From CAMAVH01 sp964628235 (GTDB lineage: Bacteria; Pseudomonadota; Alphaproteobacteria; SMXQ01): 64,000 nucleotides of DNA. The DNA is taken from positions 1 through 64,000 of the forward strand of contig CAZVLU010000012.1 of NCBI GenBank assembly GCA_964628235.1, in the 5' to 3' direction. Below the pieces are notes generated by a model. It did no database searches and was not told the origin of the DNA. It was given only the letters and a program-made list of their open reading frames with translations. Of the stretch, positions 15,230 to 24,073 are shown in pieces. The first letter of the stretch is position 1. Every line of letters begins with the position of its first letter. Made by a program: the position numbers and the translations under genes.

Positions 15230-16195
15230 ATGGCTGACGTTTTGGATGTTGTGGTCTCATCCGTGAAGACCGAGGCTCATTGCATCAAATCCTGGGAGTT
15301 TCGTCTGCCGGGAGGCGGCGATTTGCCATCGTTCACAGCAGGCGCTCACATTGATCTTCATCTCGGCAACGGGATGATTCGCAGCTACTCACTCTGCAAT
15401 TCGCCAGCCGAGGCGGCGCGTTATGTCGTCGCCATCAATAAGGATGCAAACAGCCGCGGCGGATCGAAGTACATCCATGAAACCCTAAAGACCGGGGATA
15501 CAATCAAGATTTCGCGTCCGCGAAACAATTTTCCGCTCGCGGAAAATGCTTCACACACGCTTTTGATCGCCGGAGGCATCGGCATTACGCCGATGCTAAG
15601 CATGATGCATCGCTTGAAAGCGCTGGGACGTTCCTGGGAGCTTCATTACAGCGCGCGCACTAGGGAGCTGTGCGCTTTTCAGGACGAACTGCAGAGCTTC
15701 GAGTGCGGCAATCCGCAGCGCGTGCATATTAACTACGACCATGAAGCCGGCAATGCGCCGACGGACATCGCGGCGCTGCTTCGCACCGCAAGCGACCAGA
15801 CGCATTTTTACTGCTGCGGTCCGAACGGCATGCTTAAGGCGTTCGAAGAGGCGGCCCGCGCGACTAGCATCTCTCCTGAGCGGGTCCACGTTGAATATTT
15901 CACGGCGAAGGAAGAGACCGCTGTGGAGGGGGGCTTCGCGGTAGTGTTGCGTAAGAGCGCTCTCACGCTCGAGGTGCAGGCTGGTCATACCATTCTCGAC
16001 GCTTTGATTGCGCATCAGGTCGACGTTCCCTTCTCTTGCATGGAGGGGATCTGCGGAACTTGCGTCGTAGAGGTGCTAGAAGGTGTGCCGGATCATCGCG
16101 ACTCAGTCCTCACGCCGCAGGAACGCGCTTCGAACAAGAAAATCACGGTTTGCTGCTCGGGCAGCAAAACAGCCCGCCTTGTTCTCGATCTTTGA
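15230..16195 (+). CDS. PDR/VanB-family oxidoreductase (FMN + 2Fe-2S reductase)
   Basis: A 321-residue electron-transfer reductase of the phthalate dioxygenase reductase/vanillate demethylase reductase family. Order of domains: flavin-binding barrel (MIRSYSLCNSP, near residue 50), NAD-binding domain (LLIAGGIGITPMLSMMHRL, near residue 110) and C-terminal plant-type 2Fe-2S ferredoxin (PFSCMEGICGTCVVEVLEG and a later VCCSGSK, near residues 265-315). ATG 15230 has GAGGA 7 bases upstream. It passes electrons from NAD(P)H to a Rieske oxygenase, almost certainly the one encoded at 16382. All cofactor ligands appear present. It is the only oxygenase reductase in the window, so it might also serve the second Rieske system at 50 kb. 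Confidence 0.93.
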   Translation: MADVLDVVVSSVKTEAHCIKSWEFRLPGGGDLPSFTAGAHIDLHLGNGMIRSYSLCNSPAEAARYVVAINKDANSRGGSKYIHETLKTGDTIKISRPRNNFPLAENASHTLLIAGGIGITPMLSMMHRLKALGRSWELHYSARTRELCAFQDELQSFECGNPQRVHINYDHEAGNAPTDIAALLRTASDQTHFYCCGPNGMLKAFEEAARATSISPERVHVEYFTAKEETAVEGGFAVVLRKSALTLEVQAGHTILDALIAHQVDVPFSCMEGICGTCVVEVLEGVPDHRDSVLTPQERASNKKITVCCSGSKTARLVLDL

Positions 16196-16381
16196 CCGGA
16201 GCGGACTTAGCAGGTGCATTCATTGACTCTGAATCAACGTTGACCGATCTATACGTGTTGCCTATCTCTCTCGATGCCGAAGGGCACATCGCTTAGCGCC
16301 CGCTTAAAGCCGCGGCTCTAATGGTCGGAAGCGCGGGACTCTTGCGCAGAATCACCCAGCCTACGTGAAGGAGATCAGAGC

Positions 16382-17692
16382 ATGACACCTGAGCAGAAGA
16401 TCGGCATGCTGCGCGAACAGAACGAGCTGCTGACCAGGACTGGCCTGGGGTCTGTGATGGGGGACCTATTCCGGCGCTACTGGCTGCCGGCTCTGTTGGC
16501 GGAAGAGCTGCCTAAACCCGATTGCGATCCGGTGCGCGTCCGCTTGCTCTCGGAAGATCTGATCGCGTTTCGCGACACTGCGGGGCGTCTGGGGCTGATC
16601 GACCAGTTCTGTGCTCACCGCGGCGTGTCGCTGTGGTTCGGGCGCAACGAGGAGGGCGGGCTGCGTTGCCCGTACCATGGTTGGAAATTCGATGTCAGCG
16701 GTCAGTGCACCGAAGTGCCGTCGCAGCCCGCCCAAACGGGCTTCTGCCAGAAGATCAAGCTCAAGTCTTATCCGCTCGTCGAGCGCGGCGGTATCTTGTG
16801 GACCTACATGGGGCCGCCGGAGCATCAGCCCGAATTGCCGGAGTTCGAATTCGCCTTGGTCGGCCCGCGTCAGCGCTTCATCTCGAAACGGCTGCAGGAG
16901 AACAACTATCTTCAGGCGATGGAAGGTGGCATCGATTCCAGCCACTCCGCCTGGCTGCACCGCGGCGAGTTGAAGAGGGATCCCTTATTCAAGATCGCAG
17001 GCAAGAGCAAAGAATACAGCATGGCTGACTTCCACGTGCAGTTTGAAGTCGTGGAGTCGGAAAGCGGTCTCTGGATCGGCTCGCGTCGTAAGGCAGATAA
17101 CGGCAACTTCTACTGGCGCGTCACGCAGTGGGTCATGCCCTGCTTCACGGCGGTTCCTCCGCACGGCGACCAGTCCTCCATCCACGGACATTTCTGGGTT
17201 CCGATCGATGACGAGCATTGTTGGGCGTGGAGCTACAACTACCACCCGCAGCGCGATCTCACCGAGGAAGAGGTCGGCTACATGAAGGACGGGTATGGCG
17301 TCCATGTGAAGCTCATTCCGGGCACTTACATTCCTGTCGCCAACAAGGACAACGACTATCTGATGGATCGCGCGTCGCAACGGGCGGGCGTCTCGTTCAG
17401 CGGTATCGACGGCATCGCCATCCAGGATTCTTCTCTGCAGGAGAGCATGGGGCCGATCCAAGATCGCACAAAGGAGAACCTGGTCGCCGCCGACAAGGGT
17501 GTGATCATGGCCCGCCAGCAGCTCAAGAAGGCGGCGCTGGCTTTGCAGAAGGGCATCGAGCCGCCAGCCCTGGACCCCGCTACTCATCGGGTGCGGCCGG
17601 CGGCGTTGGTGCTTCCGCCCGACGTGTCATTCAAGGACGGGGCGCGGGAGGCTTTGAAGATGAGCGCAGAGCGCAAGCCCGTCGCCGTGTAG
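16382..17692 (+). CDS. Rieske non-haem iron oxygenase, phthalate 4,5-dioxygenase type
   Basis: A 436-residue terminal oxygenase. The Rieske centre is CAHRGVSLW ... CPYHGWKFD (about residues 80-105), and the catalytic iron site is IDSSHSAWLHRGE (D..H....H, near residue 185). This length and layout fit the single-subunit phthalate 4,5-dioxygenase/demethylase group. AAGGAG before ATG 16382 gives a strong ribosome site. The partner reductase lies just upstream. With the downstream decarboxylase-like, extradiol dioxygenase and aldehyde dehydrogenase genes it would start attack on an aromatic carboxylate. Substrate specificity cannot be deduced. The 186-bp gap to the reductase gene contains nothing recognised. 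Confidence 0.93.
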   Translation: MTPEQKIGMLREQNELLTRTGLGSVMGDLFRRYWLPALLAEELPKPDCDPVRVRLLSEDLIAFRDTAGRLGLIDQFCAHRGVSLWFGRNEEGGLRCPYHGWKFDVSGQCTEVPSQPAQTGFCQKIKLKSYPLVERGGILWTYMGPPEHQPELPEFEFALVGPRQRFISKRLQENNYLQAMEGGIDSSHSAWLHRGELKRDPLFKIAGKSKEYSMADFHVQFEVVESESGLWIGSRRKADNGNFYWRVTQWVMPCFTAVPPHGDQSSIHGHFWVPIDDEHCWAWSYNYHPQRDLTEEEVGYMKDGYGVHVKLIPGTYIPVANKDNDYLMDRASQRAGVSFSGIDGIAIQDSSLQESMGPIQDRTKENLVAADKGVIMARQQLKKAALALQKGIEPPALDPATHRVRPAALVLPPDVSFKDGAREALKMSAERKPVAV

Positions 17693-17754
17693 TGGCGCTC
17701 CGGCGCCGTGCCAACTGACCCGCGGCCCTTTCAAGCGATCAACACGGACAAGAG

Positions 17755-18870
17755 ATGACGACGATGACTGATAGAGTAAAAGCGGCCGTGGCGCTTGAAG
17801 GCAAGAAGGTCGAGGTGCGCGAATTTGAGCGCCCCACGCCAGGGCCCGAGCATGGTCTTCTCAAGGTCGAGACGACCGGCGTTTGCGGCAGCGACTGGCC
17901 GTTCTACCTGAATTCCCCCAAGGTCAAAGGACCGCTGATTCTCGGACACGAAACCGTCGGTATCGTGGAAGAGCTCGGCGGCTCCGTTCCTTGGGGGGTT
18001 AAGGAGGGCGACCGCGTGGCTCTTGAGGAGTACATCCCTTGCGGCCGCTGCCACTACTGCTATAGCGGCGACTTCCGCCTTTGCAATCAGACGGATCTTA
18101 AGATCGGCGCGCTGCGTTACGGTTTGATGCCGGTCGCATCCGCGCCCGCCTTATGGGGCGGTTTCAGCCAATATCAGCATCTCCATCCAAACACGGTTTT
18201 CCACAAGATCCCGTCGCACCTGCCATCCACGACGGCAGCCATGGCCTTGCCGTTCGGCAACGGCGTCGAGTGGACTTACCTGCAAGGCAAGGCTGGCATC
18301 GGCGAAACGGTCATGATCCAGGGGCCCGGACAACAGGGCCTTGCCTGCGTGGTCGCGGCTAAGGAGGCCGGGGCGGCGTGCGTCATCATCAGCGGCCTCG
18401 GCACCCCGACCGACCGCTTTCGTCTCGAAATCGCCCAGAAACTCGGCGCTGATTACACGATCAACATCGACGAGCAAGACCTACTCGATACCGTCTCCGA
18501 CATCACTGGCGGCGAAATGGCCAATCTCGTCGTCGACTGTTCGTCCGGTGGGCCGGCCACCGTGGTATCTGCCATTCGCCTGGCAGCCAAGCGGGGGCGC
18601 GTGATGCTGTGCGGTCAGAAGCAGCGGCCAATCCCGGAATTCGACAGCGATATTCTGGCCGCGCGCTTCATCACCGTGAAAGGCATGCGCGGTCATAGCT
18701 ATCAAGCAGTCGAAACGGCCATCCAAATCATGGCCTCAGGCCGATATCCCGTCGAGGCGATGAGCACGCACAAGTTCGGTCTCGGATCCGTCGACGAAGC
18801 CTTGCGGACTGTGGGCGGCGAAGGATTGCCGAAGGCCTTGCATTGCACCGTCAACCCTTGGCAGGACTAG
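17755..18870 (+). CDS. Zinc-dependent alcohol dehydrogenase (MDR family)
   Basis: A 371-residue medium-chain dehydrogenase. The catalytic zinc site is formed by TTGVCGSDW and GHETVGIVEE. The structural zinc is four cysteines in IPCGRCHYCYSGDFRLC. The NAD-binding fold follows (VMIQGPGQQGLACVVAAKEA). Both zinc sites are complete. In this operon it could oxidise the cis-dihydrodiol or another alcohol made after the Rieske oxygenase step. The first ATG (17755) and an in-frame ATG three codons later are both possible starts. It lies 63 bp after the oxygenase and 11 bp before the CobW gene, which suggests co-expression of a zinc enzyme and a metal chaperone. Confidence 0.92.
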   Translation: MTTMTDRVKAAVALEGKKVEVREFERPTPGPEHGLLKVETTGVCGSDWPFYLNSPKVKGPLILGHETVGIVEELGGSVPWGVKEGDRVALEEYIPCGRCHYCYSGDFRLCNQTDLKIGALRYGLMPVASAPALWGGFSQYQHLHPNTVFHKIPSHLPSTTAAMALPFGNGVEWTYLQGKAGIGETVMIQGPGQQGLACVVAAKEAGAACVIISGLGTPTDRFRLEIAQKLGADYTINIDEQDLLDTVSDITGGEMANLVVDCSSGGPATVVSAIRLAAKRGRVMLCGQKQRPIPEFDSDILAARFITVKGMRGHSYQAVETAIQIMASGRYPVEAMSTHKFGLGSVDEALRTVGGEGLPKALHCTVNPWQD

Positions 18871-18881
18871 AGTTCCGACGG

Positions 18882-19952
18882 ATGCCTGTCACCAATCAGA
18901 TCCCGATCCTGCTGCTCACAGGCTTTCTTGGTAGCGGGAAGACGACTCTGCTCCAGAATCTGCTGCACCATCCGCAAATGGCCGATACCGCCGTGATCAT
19001 CAACGAGCTCGGCGAAATTGGCCTCGATCATCATCTCGTGCAGGGCGCGATCGAAACGGTCCTCGTTCTTGAGAACGGCTGCGTCTGCTGCAATGTCCGT
19101 GACGATTTTGTCGGGGTGCTGAACAAACTGTTTTGGGATCGGCTTCACCACAAGATTCCCAAGTTTTCCCGGCTAATCCTCGAGACCACAGGCGTAGCCA
19201 AGCCGGGGCCTATCGTCAACGCGATCTTTGCCGATCCGCTCATCGCGGAGCGTTTTTCTCTTGAAGGCATCGTAACCACTGTTGACGCGGTATTGGCCGA
19301 TCGGCAGCTCGACGAGTACCAAGAGGCAGTCGAGCAGGTGCGCATGGCCGACATATTGCTCGTCACCAAAACGGATCTGGTCGCGCCGCCGCTGGCCGAC
19401 GTCCTTGAGCGCCGTTTGCACCGGCTTAATTCATGGGCCGCGCGAGAAAAGGTCGCGCAAGGACAGATCACGCCCGACCGGCTTTTCGGCCTCAACAAAG
19501 CCGCTCATGAAAGGGCGGTGCTCCGACCGGCGCTCGAAGCAGCTCACGACCATGACCACGGTCTCGATCACGGCAATGCGCATGATCACGCATCTGCGCA
19601 CGAGAAGCCTTTGCAGAGTTTTGCCGTGCGGTTGCCGCGTGAGATGTCGGGCGAAATCCTGATGTCCGCGCTCGCGGGAATTACCAGCGAGTTTGGCCAC
19701 AAACTGCTCCGAATTAAAGGTATCGTCGGGCTGGCAGGGGGCGAGGGGCCATCCATCGTCCAGGTCGTCGGCACCACGATTTTTCCTCTGCAAGCTGCGC
19801 CGCCAAACAGCGATGCCAGCCAAGAGCCCTACCTGATCTTTATCGCCGACGACATCGATCCTGCGAAGGTCTGCCAATCGCTGGAGAGGCGGTCCATCGC
19901 GCTGTCTCGCTACTCGACTGGTCCGTTGCTGGCCGATACCAGAACCAATTAA
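18882..19952 (+). CDS. CobW/COG0523-family metallochaperone GTPase
   Basis: A 356-residue G3E GTPase of the CobW family, which delivers metal (Zn, Co, Fe) to client enzymes. It has Walker A GFLGSGKTT, the metal-binding ENGCVCCNVR (CXCC) near residue 70 and the base-specific TKTD. A His-rich loop (HDHDHGLDHGNAHDHASAHE, about residues 225-245) joins it to the CobW C-terminal domain. I use ATG 18882 (MPVTNQIPILLLTGF), 11 bp after the dehydrogenase stop; a longer frame would overlap that gene. Being inside a catabolic operon with zinc and iron enzymes points to a dedicated chaperone for one of them, like the P47K activators of nitrile hydratases. The client is unknown. Confidence 0.93.
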   Translation: MPVTNQIPILLLTGFLGSGKTTLLQNLLHHPQMADTAVIINELGEIGLDHHLVQGAIETVLVLENGCVCCNVRDDFVGVLNKLFWDRLHHKIPKFSRLILETTGVAKPGPIVNAIFADPLIAERFSLEGIVTTVDAVLADRQLDEYQEAVEQVRMADILLVTKTDLVAPPLADVLERRLHRLNSWAAREKVAQGQITPDRLFGLNKAAHERAVLRPALEAAHDHDHGLDHGNAHDHASAHEKPLQSFAVRLPREMSGEILMSALAGITSEFGHKLLRIKGIVGLAGGEGPSIVQVVGTTIFPLQAAPPNSDASQEPYLIFIADDIDPAKVCQSLERRSIALSRYSTGPLLADTRTN

Positions 19953-19974
19953 CCCTTGCCCAGAAAGGCGTCTA

Positions 19975-20422
19975 ATGTCCTCCGAGAATTTGGTGATTGA
20001 TCCGGTGCTGCGCACGGAAATCGAAGCGCTGATCATTGAGCATGCTTGGCCTGTCGACCACAACGAATCCTACCGCCTCGCCGATCTGTACACTGAGAAC
20101 GGTCGCCTGCTCGGCGTCGGATCGGACAAGGTGGGCCGCAAGGCGCTGACGGAGTATGGCGCCGAGCGCGCCGGGATGGCAAAGCGCACGGCTCGTCATG
20201 TCATCAACAACATCCGCTTGATCCGGGAGGGTGAAACCCGGATCAGCGGGGCCAGCATCATCATCCTATTTCGCGCAGATGGAGAAGAGCGCGCGCCGGC
20301 GGATCCTAATCGCGGTCGCGGACTGCCTCGAGAAATATGAGAAATGCGCGGACGGGCGCTGGCGTATCGCGGAACGCAAGATCGTCCTCGTTTTCGAATC
20401 GGAAGCCCATAAAGCCGGTTGA
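19975..20422 (+). pseudogene. NTF2/SnoaL-like protein, frameshifted
   Basis: A gene for a roughly 148-residue NTF2-like (SnoaL fold) protein, broken by a one-base frameshift. Residues 1-100 read in one frame (MSSENLVIDPVLRTEIEALI through GASIIILFRADGEE). The C-terminal part (ILIAVADCLEKYEKCADGRW through IVLVFESEAHKAG) lies in the next frame. The intact paralogue at 48094-48528 covers both halves in one frame with clear similarity (HAWxVDH; WKFSERKLRIVFES), which places the shift between about 20260 and 20305. It may be a true pseudogene or a sequencing error. The role of this NTF2 protein in such operons is unknown. SnoaL folds also serve as small oxygenase subunits. Confidence 0.75.
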
Positions 20423-20468
20423 TCGCCGGCGCCTCCGCCGCGATTAGCGGCTCGACTTCAATTCGTTG

Positions 20469-21485
20469 ATGGATCTTCGGATGTCAAAACTCTCTCTCAG
20501 CTACGCCGGCCATTTTTCGGACCGCGTCCAGGATCTTTATTACGGAGTCGTGAAGCCTGAAGCGATCGACCTGTGCTTCGTGCCGTTGCAGCCGTTCCAG
20601 GCCTTCAATCGATTCCTGCGCGGAGAGTTTCACTGCGGTGAAATGTCCTTCTCGACTTTTACGATTATGACGGCGCAAGCCAAAGTAAAGGGCGAGAGCT
20701 TGCCGTTCGTCGGCATTCCGGCTTTCCCCTCGCGGACGTTCCGGCACGGCGCCATTTACGTAAACCGCAAGTCAAACATTCGCCAGCCGCAGGATTTGAA
20801 CGGAAAAAGGATCGGCGTTCCGGAATATCATATGACTGCCGCCGTGTGGGCGCGCGGGATGCTGATGCATGAGTACGGAATCGATCCCGCCACGATTAAG
20901 TGGACGACCGGCGGCATCAAGGATCCGGGCCGCAAGCCGATGATCTCAATCGATATCCCCAATGTCGACATTCGCCATGAGTCCAAGAAATCGCTGAACG
21001 ATATGCTGGTGGCTGGCGAACTCGACGCCATGATAGCACCGCAGCATCCCCCGGCTTTGCGCGCCGGACATCCGGACCTCGGTCTGCTCTTCCCTGATAA
21101 TGTCAGCGTCGAGCAGGCCTACGTTCGCAAGACGGGCTTGTTTCCGATCATGCATGTCGTCGTCATCCGGCGCGATGTCTACGAGCAGCATCCGTGGGTG
21201 GCGCTCAGCCTTTTCGAGGCTTTCGAGCGCGCCAAGAACAACTGTCTCGAACGCTTGAGCGTCGAAGAGCCGCCGGCCGTCTCGATTCCCTGGGCCTATC
21301 AGCTGGGGCGCGCCGTGGTCGAGATGCGTGGCAAGGACTTCTGGCCTTACGGGGTCGAAGGCAATCTCAAGGAGATCGAGGCGCTCTGCCAATACACCTG
21401 GGAGCAGGGGCTGGTGCCGACGAAAGTCGAGGTCGCCGACCTCTTCCCTGTCGGCTTCACCCGCGAGGGATCGCTACAGCTCTAA
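20469..21485 (+). CDS. 4,5-dihydroxyphthalate decarboxylase-like protein
   Basis: A 338-residue protein of the family annotated as 4,5-dihydroxyphthalate decarboxylase (Pht5-like), related in fold to NMT1/periplasmic-binding proteins. Family-like segments are CGEMSFSTFTIMTAQAK, IPAFPSRTFRHGAIYVN, GKRIGVPEYHMTAAVWARGM and FPIMHVVVIRRDVYEQHPW. There is no signal peptide, so it should be cytoplasmic and enzymatic rather than a binding protein. It sits between the Rieske/Zn-dehydrogenase genes and the extradiol dioxygenase, the position expected for a decarboxylase that makes the ring-cleavage substrate. ATG 20469 or 20481 may be the start; neither has a strong ribosome site. A divergent paralogue lies at 36252-37229. 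Confidence 0.8.
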   Translation: MDLRMSKLSLSYAGHFSDRVQDLYYGVVKPEAIDLCFVPLQPFQAFNRFLRGEFHCGEMSFSTFTIMTAQAKVKGESLPFVGIPAFPSRTFRHGAIYVNRKSNIRQPQDLNGKRIGVPEYHMTAAVWARGMLMHEYGIDPATIKWTTGGIKDPGRKPMISIDIPNVDIRHESKKSLNDMLVAGELDAMIAPQHPPALRAGHPDLGLLFPDNVSVEQAYVRKTGLFPIMHVVVIRRDVYEQHPWVALSLFEAFERAKNNCLERLSVEEPPAVSIPWAYQLGRAVVEMRGKDFWPYGVEGNLKEIEALCQYTWEQGLVPTKVEVADLFPVGFTREGSLQL

Positions 21486-21515
21486 ATCGAACGGCATGAA
21501 CGCAAGGAGCGCAGG

Positions 21516-22400
21516 ATGACAGGCATGGGTAACGTGGAAGCGCGAGTGGCGGGGCTGCATCGCATCGCGCTGACTGTTCCGAACCTCGAAGGAACCAGGC
21601 GCTTCTACAGGGATGCTTGGCATTTGCTCGAGGCAGGTTTCCAGAAGCACTTTTACGCCTTCCGCACGCAAGCCTCGGGTCATGACGACTTTCTGCTTGC
21701 TGAGGGGCCGCGCGGCATAGATCACGTCGCTTTCGCGGTGGCATCGAATGAAGCCCTGCGCGAACTGTCAGGCCGTCTGGCCAGCGCTGGCTTCAAACCG
21801 GCGGAGGTCGAGCGTAACCGGCTATTCGCTGGCGATCAGCAGGCGGTCGCCACGCGAGATCCCGATGGCCGCTCGATATGGCTCGTGCTGAGGGACGGAG
21901 GCGACGCTGCCGCACTGGCTCCGGCGAAGGTTTCAGGGCCGCAGCGCATCGGTCATGTCGTCTTTTGGACCACGGTAAGCGCCGAAACCGAGCGTTTCTA
22001 CGGTTTGCTGGGGTTCCAAGTCACAGACCGCACCAACGCCGGAATGTCCTTCCTACGCTGCAGCAACGACCATCATACAGTCGCCTTGGCGAAGAGCGCA
22101 TCGGGCAAGGCCGGCATCCAGCATATCGCTTTCGATGTCGGCTCGCTTGACGAGGTGATGCGCAATTACGGCCGCTTGCGGACGATGGGCATCGAATGCG
22201 CCTGGGGCGTCGGCCGTCACGGCCCCGGCAACAACGTCTTCAGCTACTACGCCGATCCCGCCGGAAATTTCGTTGAGTACTACGGGGATATGGAGAAGTT
22301 TCCCGTGGGCGAAACCGTAGAGACCAAAATCTGGGGGCCCGAACACAAAGGCGACGTTTGGGGTGTGGCCGGCATCCCGCCGCTCGCTTTTCGCGAATGA
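21516..22400 (+). CDS. VOC-family extradiol ring-cleavage dioxygenase-like protein
   Basis: A 294-residue protein with two vicinal-oxygen-chelate modules, the type I extradiol dioxygenase layout. The three iron ligands appear in the C-terminal module: His in RIGHVVFWTT (near 149), His in GIQHIAFDV (near 200) and Glu in NFVEYYGDME (near 254). A conserved GRHGPGNNVFSYYADPAGN precedes the Glu. AAGGAG at 21504-21509 fixes the start. It would open a catechol-like ring in the pathway of this operon. The paralogue at 46198-47052 is similar over its length (same WGPEHKGDVWG tail). Other VOC activities cannot be excluded. Confidence 0.85.
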   Translation: MTGMGNVEARVAGLHRIALTVPNLEGTRRFYRDAWHLLEAGFQKHFYAFRTQASGHDDFLLAEGPRGIDHVAFAVASNEALRELSGRLASAGFKPAEVERNRLFAGDQQAVATRDPDGRSIWLVLRDGGDAAALAPAKVSGPQRIGHVVFWTTVSAETERFYGLLGFQVTDRTNAGMSFLRCSNDHHTVALAKSASGKAGIQHIAFDVGSLDEVMRNYGRLRTMGIECAWGVGRHGPGNNVFSYYADPAGNFVEYYGDMEKFPVGETVETKIWGPEHKGDVWGVAGIPPLAFRE

Positions 22401-22487
22401 GGCCGGACGGCACCCGGACTAAAGCGGCCTGTATGTCAATCCACAGCTATTCGATGAGCTTCATCGGATGAGATGAGAAAGACCGAG

Positions 22488-23945
22488 ATGAATCTGGTGA
22501 CGAAGGCTGATCGCATGTTGATCGGCGGAGAATTGGTCGAAAGCGACAGCGGTGAATGGATCGACTCGACCAATCCCGCGACGGAAGAGGTCATCGGCCG
22601 CTTCCCGAGAGGCAAGGAGAAGGACATAGCACGCGCGGTCGCCGCCGCGGAGCACGCTTGGCCCGAGTGGAACGCCATGGGCGTGGGGGCTCGGGCTCAA
22701 GCCCTGCGCAAGTTCGGCCAGCTTATGCTCGAGCGCGCCGACGAGCTGCTCGAGGTCGAGGTCAGGGATACCGGCAACACGATTGCGCCGATGCGCGGCG
22801 ACGTCCGCACCGGTGTTGAGGGGCTGAACTATTACGCCGGCCTGGGGTACGAGTTGAAGGGCGAGTCTATCCCGGCGACCTCCAATCATCTTCACTTCTC
22901 GGTCCGAGAGCCTTATGGCGTCGTCGGGCGCATCGTACCGTTCAATCACCCGGTCATGTTCGCGACAGCCCGCAGCGCCGCGGCTTTGATGGCGGGCAAC
23001 GCCGTGGTTGTGAAGCCACCGGAAACGGCCTCTCTTTCCGCCCTCGTCCTTTCCGAGATCGCGCGAGAGGCTCTTCCGCCGGGCGTGTTCAACATCGTGA
23101 CGGGCCTTGGCTCGGAGGCCGGCGCGGCGCTTGTGCGTCACCCGACGGTGAAGAGAATTGCATTCATAGGCTCGGTCGAAACGGGCAAGTCGATCCAACG
23201 CATGGCAGCTGAATCGGCGGTGAAGCACGTCACACTCGAACTTGGCGGCAAGAATCCGATGATCGTGTTTCCCGATGTCGATCCCAAAACTGTGGTCGAC
23301 GCCGCGGTCGCAGGCATGAATTTCTCGTGGCAGGGCCAGTCTTGCGGCTCGACCAGCCGCTTGCTGCTGCATGAATCGATCCATGATCAAGTTGTCCAAG
23401 GCTTGATCGAGCGCATCAACGCCATTCGCGTGGGAGATCCGATGAGCCCGGAAAGCCAGATGGGCGCGATCAATTCTAAGGGGCAGTACGAAAAGGTGCT
23501 GCGCTACATCGACATCGCCAAGTCCGAGGGCGCGCGGCTGCTGGCCGGCGGCGGCCGTCCGACCGGCCCGGGCTTTGAAAAGGGTTACTGGATCCGCCCG
23601 ACCTTGTTCTCGGACGTCAAGCAATCGATGTGCATCGCTAACGAAGAGGTCTTCGGGCCGATCCTGTCGGTGATCAAATGGTCGAATTTCGAGGAGGCGA
23701 TCAGCATCGCCAATGCGACCGATCTCGGCCTGACGGCGTCGGTGTGGACACAAAACATCGACGACGCGTTGGGCGCCGCCCGGCAGGTGCGCTCGGGCTA
23801 CATCTGGATCAACTGCGTTGGCCCTCATTATCCCGCGATGGCCTACGGAGGAATGAAGAACAGCGGGGTCGGTCGGGAAGAAGGCATCGAGGAGATGCTG
23901 AGCTACACAGAGCAGAAAGTTTTCAATGTTAGCATGCGGAAATAA
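22488..23945 (+). CDS. NAD-dependent aldehyde dehydrogenase
   Basis: A 485-residue aldehyde dehydrogenase. The catalytic Glu is in TLELGGKNPM (near residue 251) and the catalytic Cys in GQSCGSTSR (near residue 286). The cofactor motif GSVETGKSI and the conserved NEEVFGPIL and KNSGVGREEG are also present. The enzyme is full length and appears active. After extradiol cleavage it could oxidise a semialdehyde product to the acid. The start is taken at ATG 22488; an ATG five codons earlier is possible. It is the last enzyme of the 15.2-24 kb operon and is followed by a Bug transporter protein after 128 bp. Confidence 0.93.
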   Translation: MNLVTKADRMLIGGELVESDSGEWIDSTNPATEEVIGRFPRGKEKDIARAVAAAEHAWPEWNAMGVGARAQALRKFGQLMLERADELLEVEVRDTGNTIAPMRGDVRTGVEGLNYYAGLGYELKGESIPATSNHLHFSVREPYGVVGRIVPFNHPVMFATARSAAALMAGNAVVVKPPETASLSALVLSEIAREALPPGVFNIVTGLGSEAGAALVRHPTVKRIAFIGSVETGKSIQRMAAESAVKHVTLELGGKNPMIVFPDVDPKTVVDAAVAGMNFSWQGQSCGSTSRLLLHESIHDQVVQGLIERINAIRVGDPMSPESQMGAINSKGQYEKVLRYIDIAKSEGARLLAGGGRPTGPGFEKGYWIRPTLFSDVKQSMCIANEEVFGPILSVIKWSNFEEAISIANATDLGLTASVWTQNIDDALGAARQVRSGYIWINCVGPHYPAMAYGGMKNSGVGREEGIEEMLSYTEQKVFNVSMRK

Positions 23946-24073
23946 GCCGCATCGCCTTTCCGCGTGTGTGGATATCAAACCCGCAAACGCTGCCGCGGGC
24001 TGCTGCGCGCGCGATGCTGATGAAACAGTCAATGGCATAAATTTTAGCTGATCAAAAAAATGAGGGGGCTAGT

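Noticed and set aside
20469..21485. Calling the protein a periplasmic ABC binding protein
   Set aside because: The fold family is related, but there is no signal peptide and no ABC transporter genes are adjacent; the catabolic enzyme neighbours favour the decarboxylase-type label.
22461..24038. A 525-codon open frame on the minus strand opposite the aldehyde dehydrogenase gene
   Set aside because: It is the antisense shadow of a GC-rich real gene. The plus strand encodes a complete aldehyde dehydrogenase with all motifs, while the minus frame has Arg/His-rich composition and no family.
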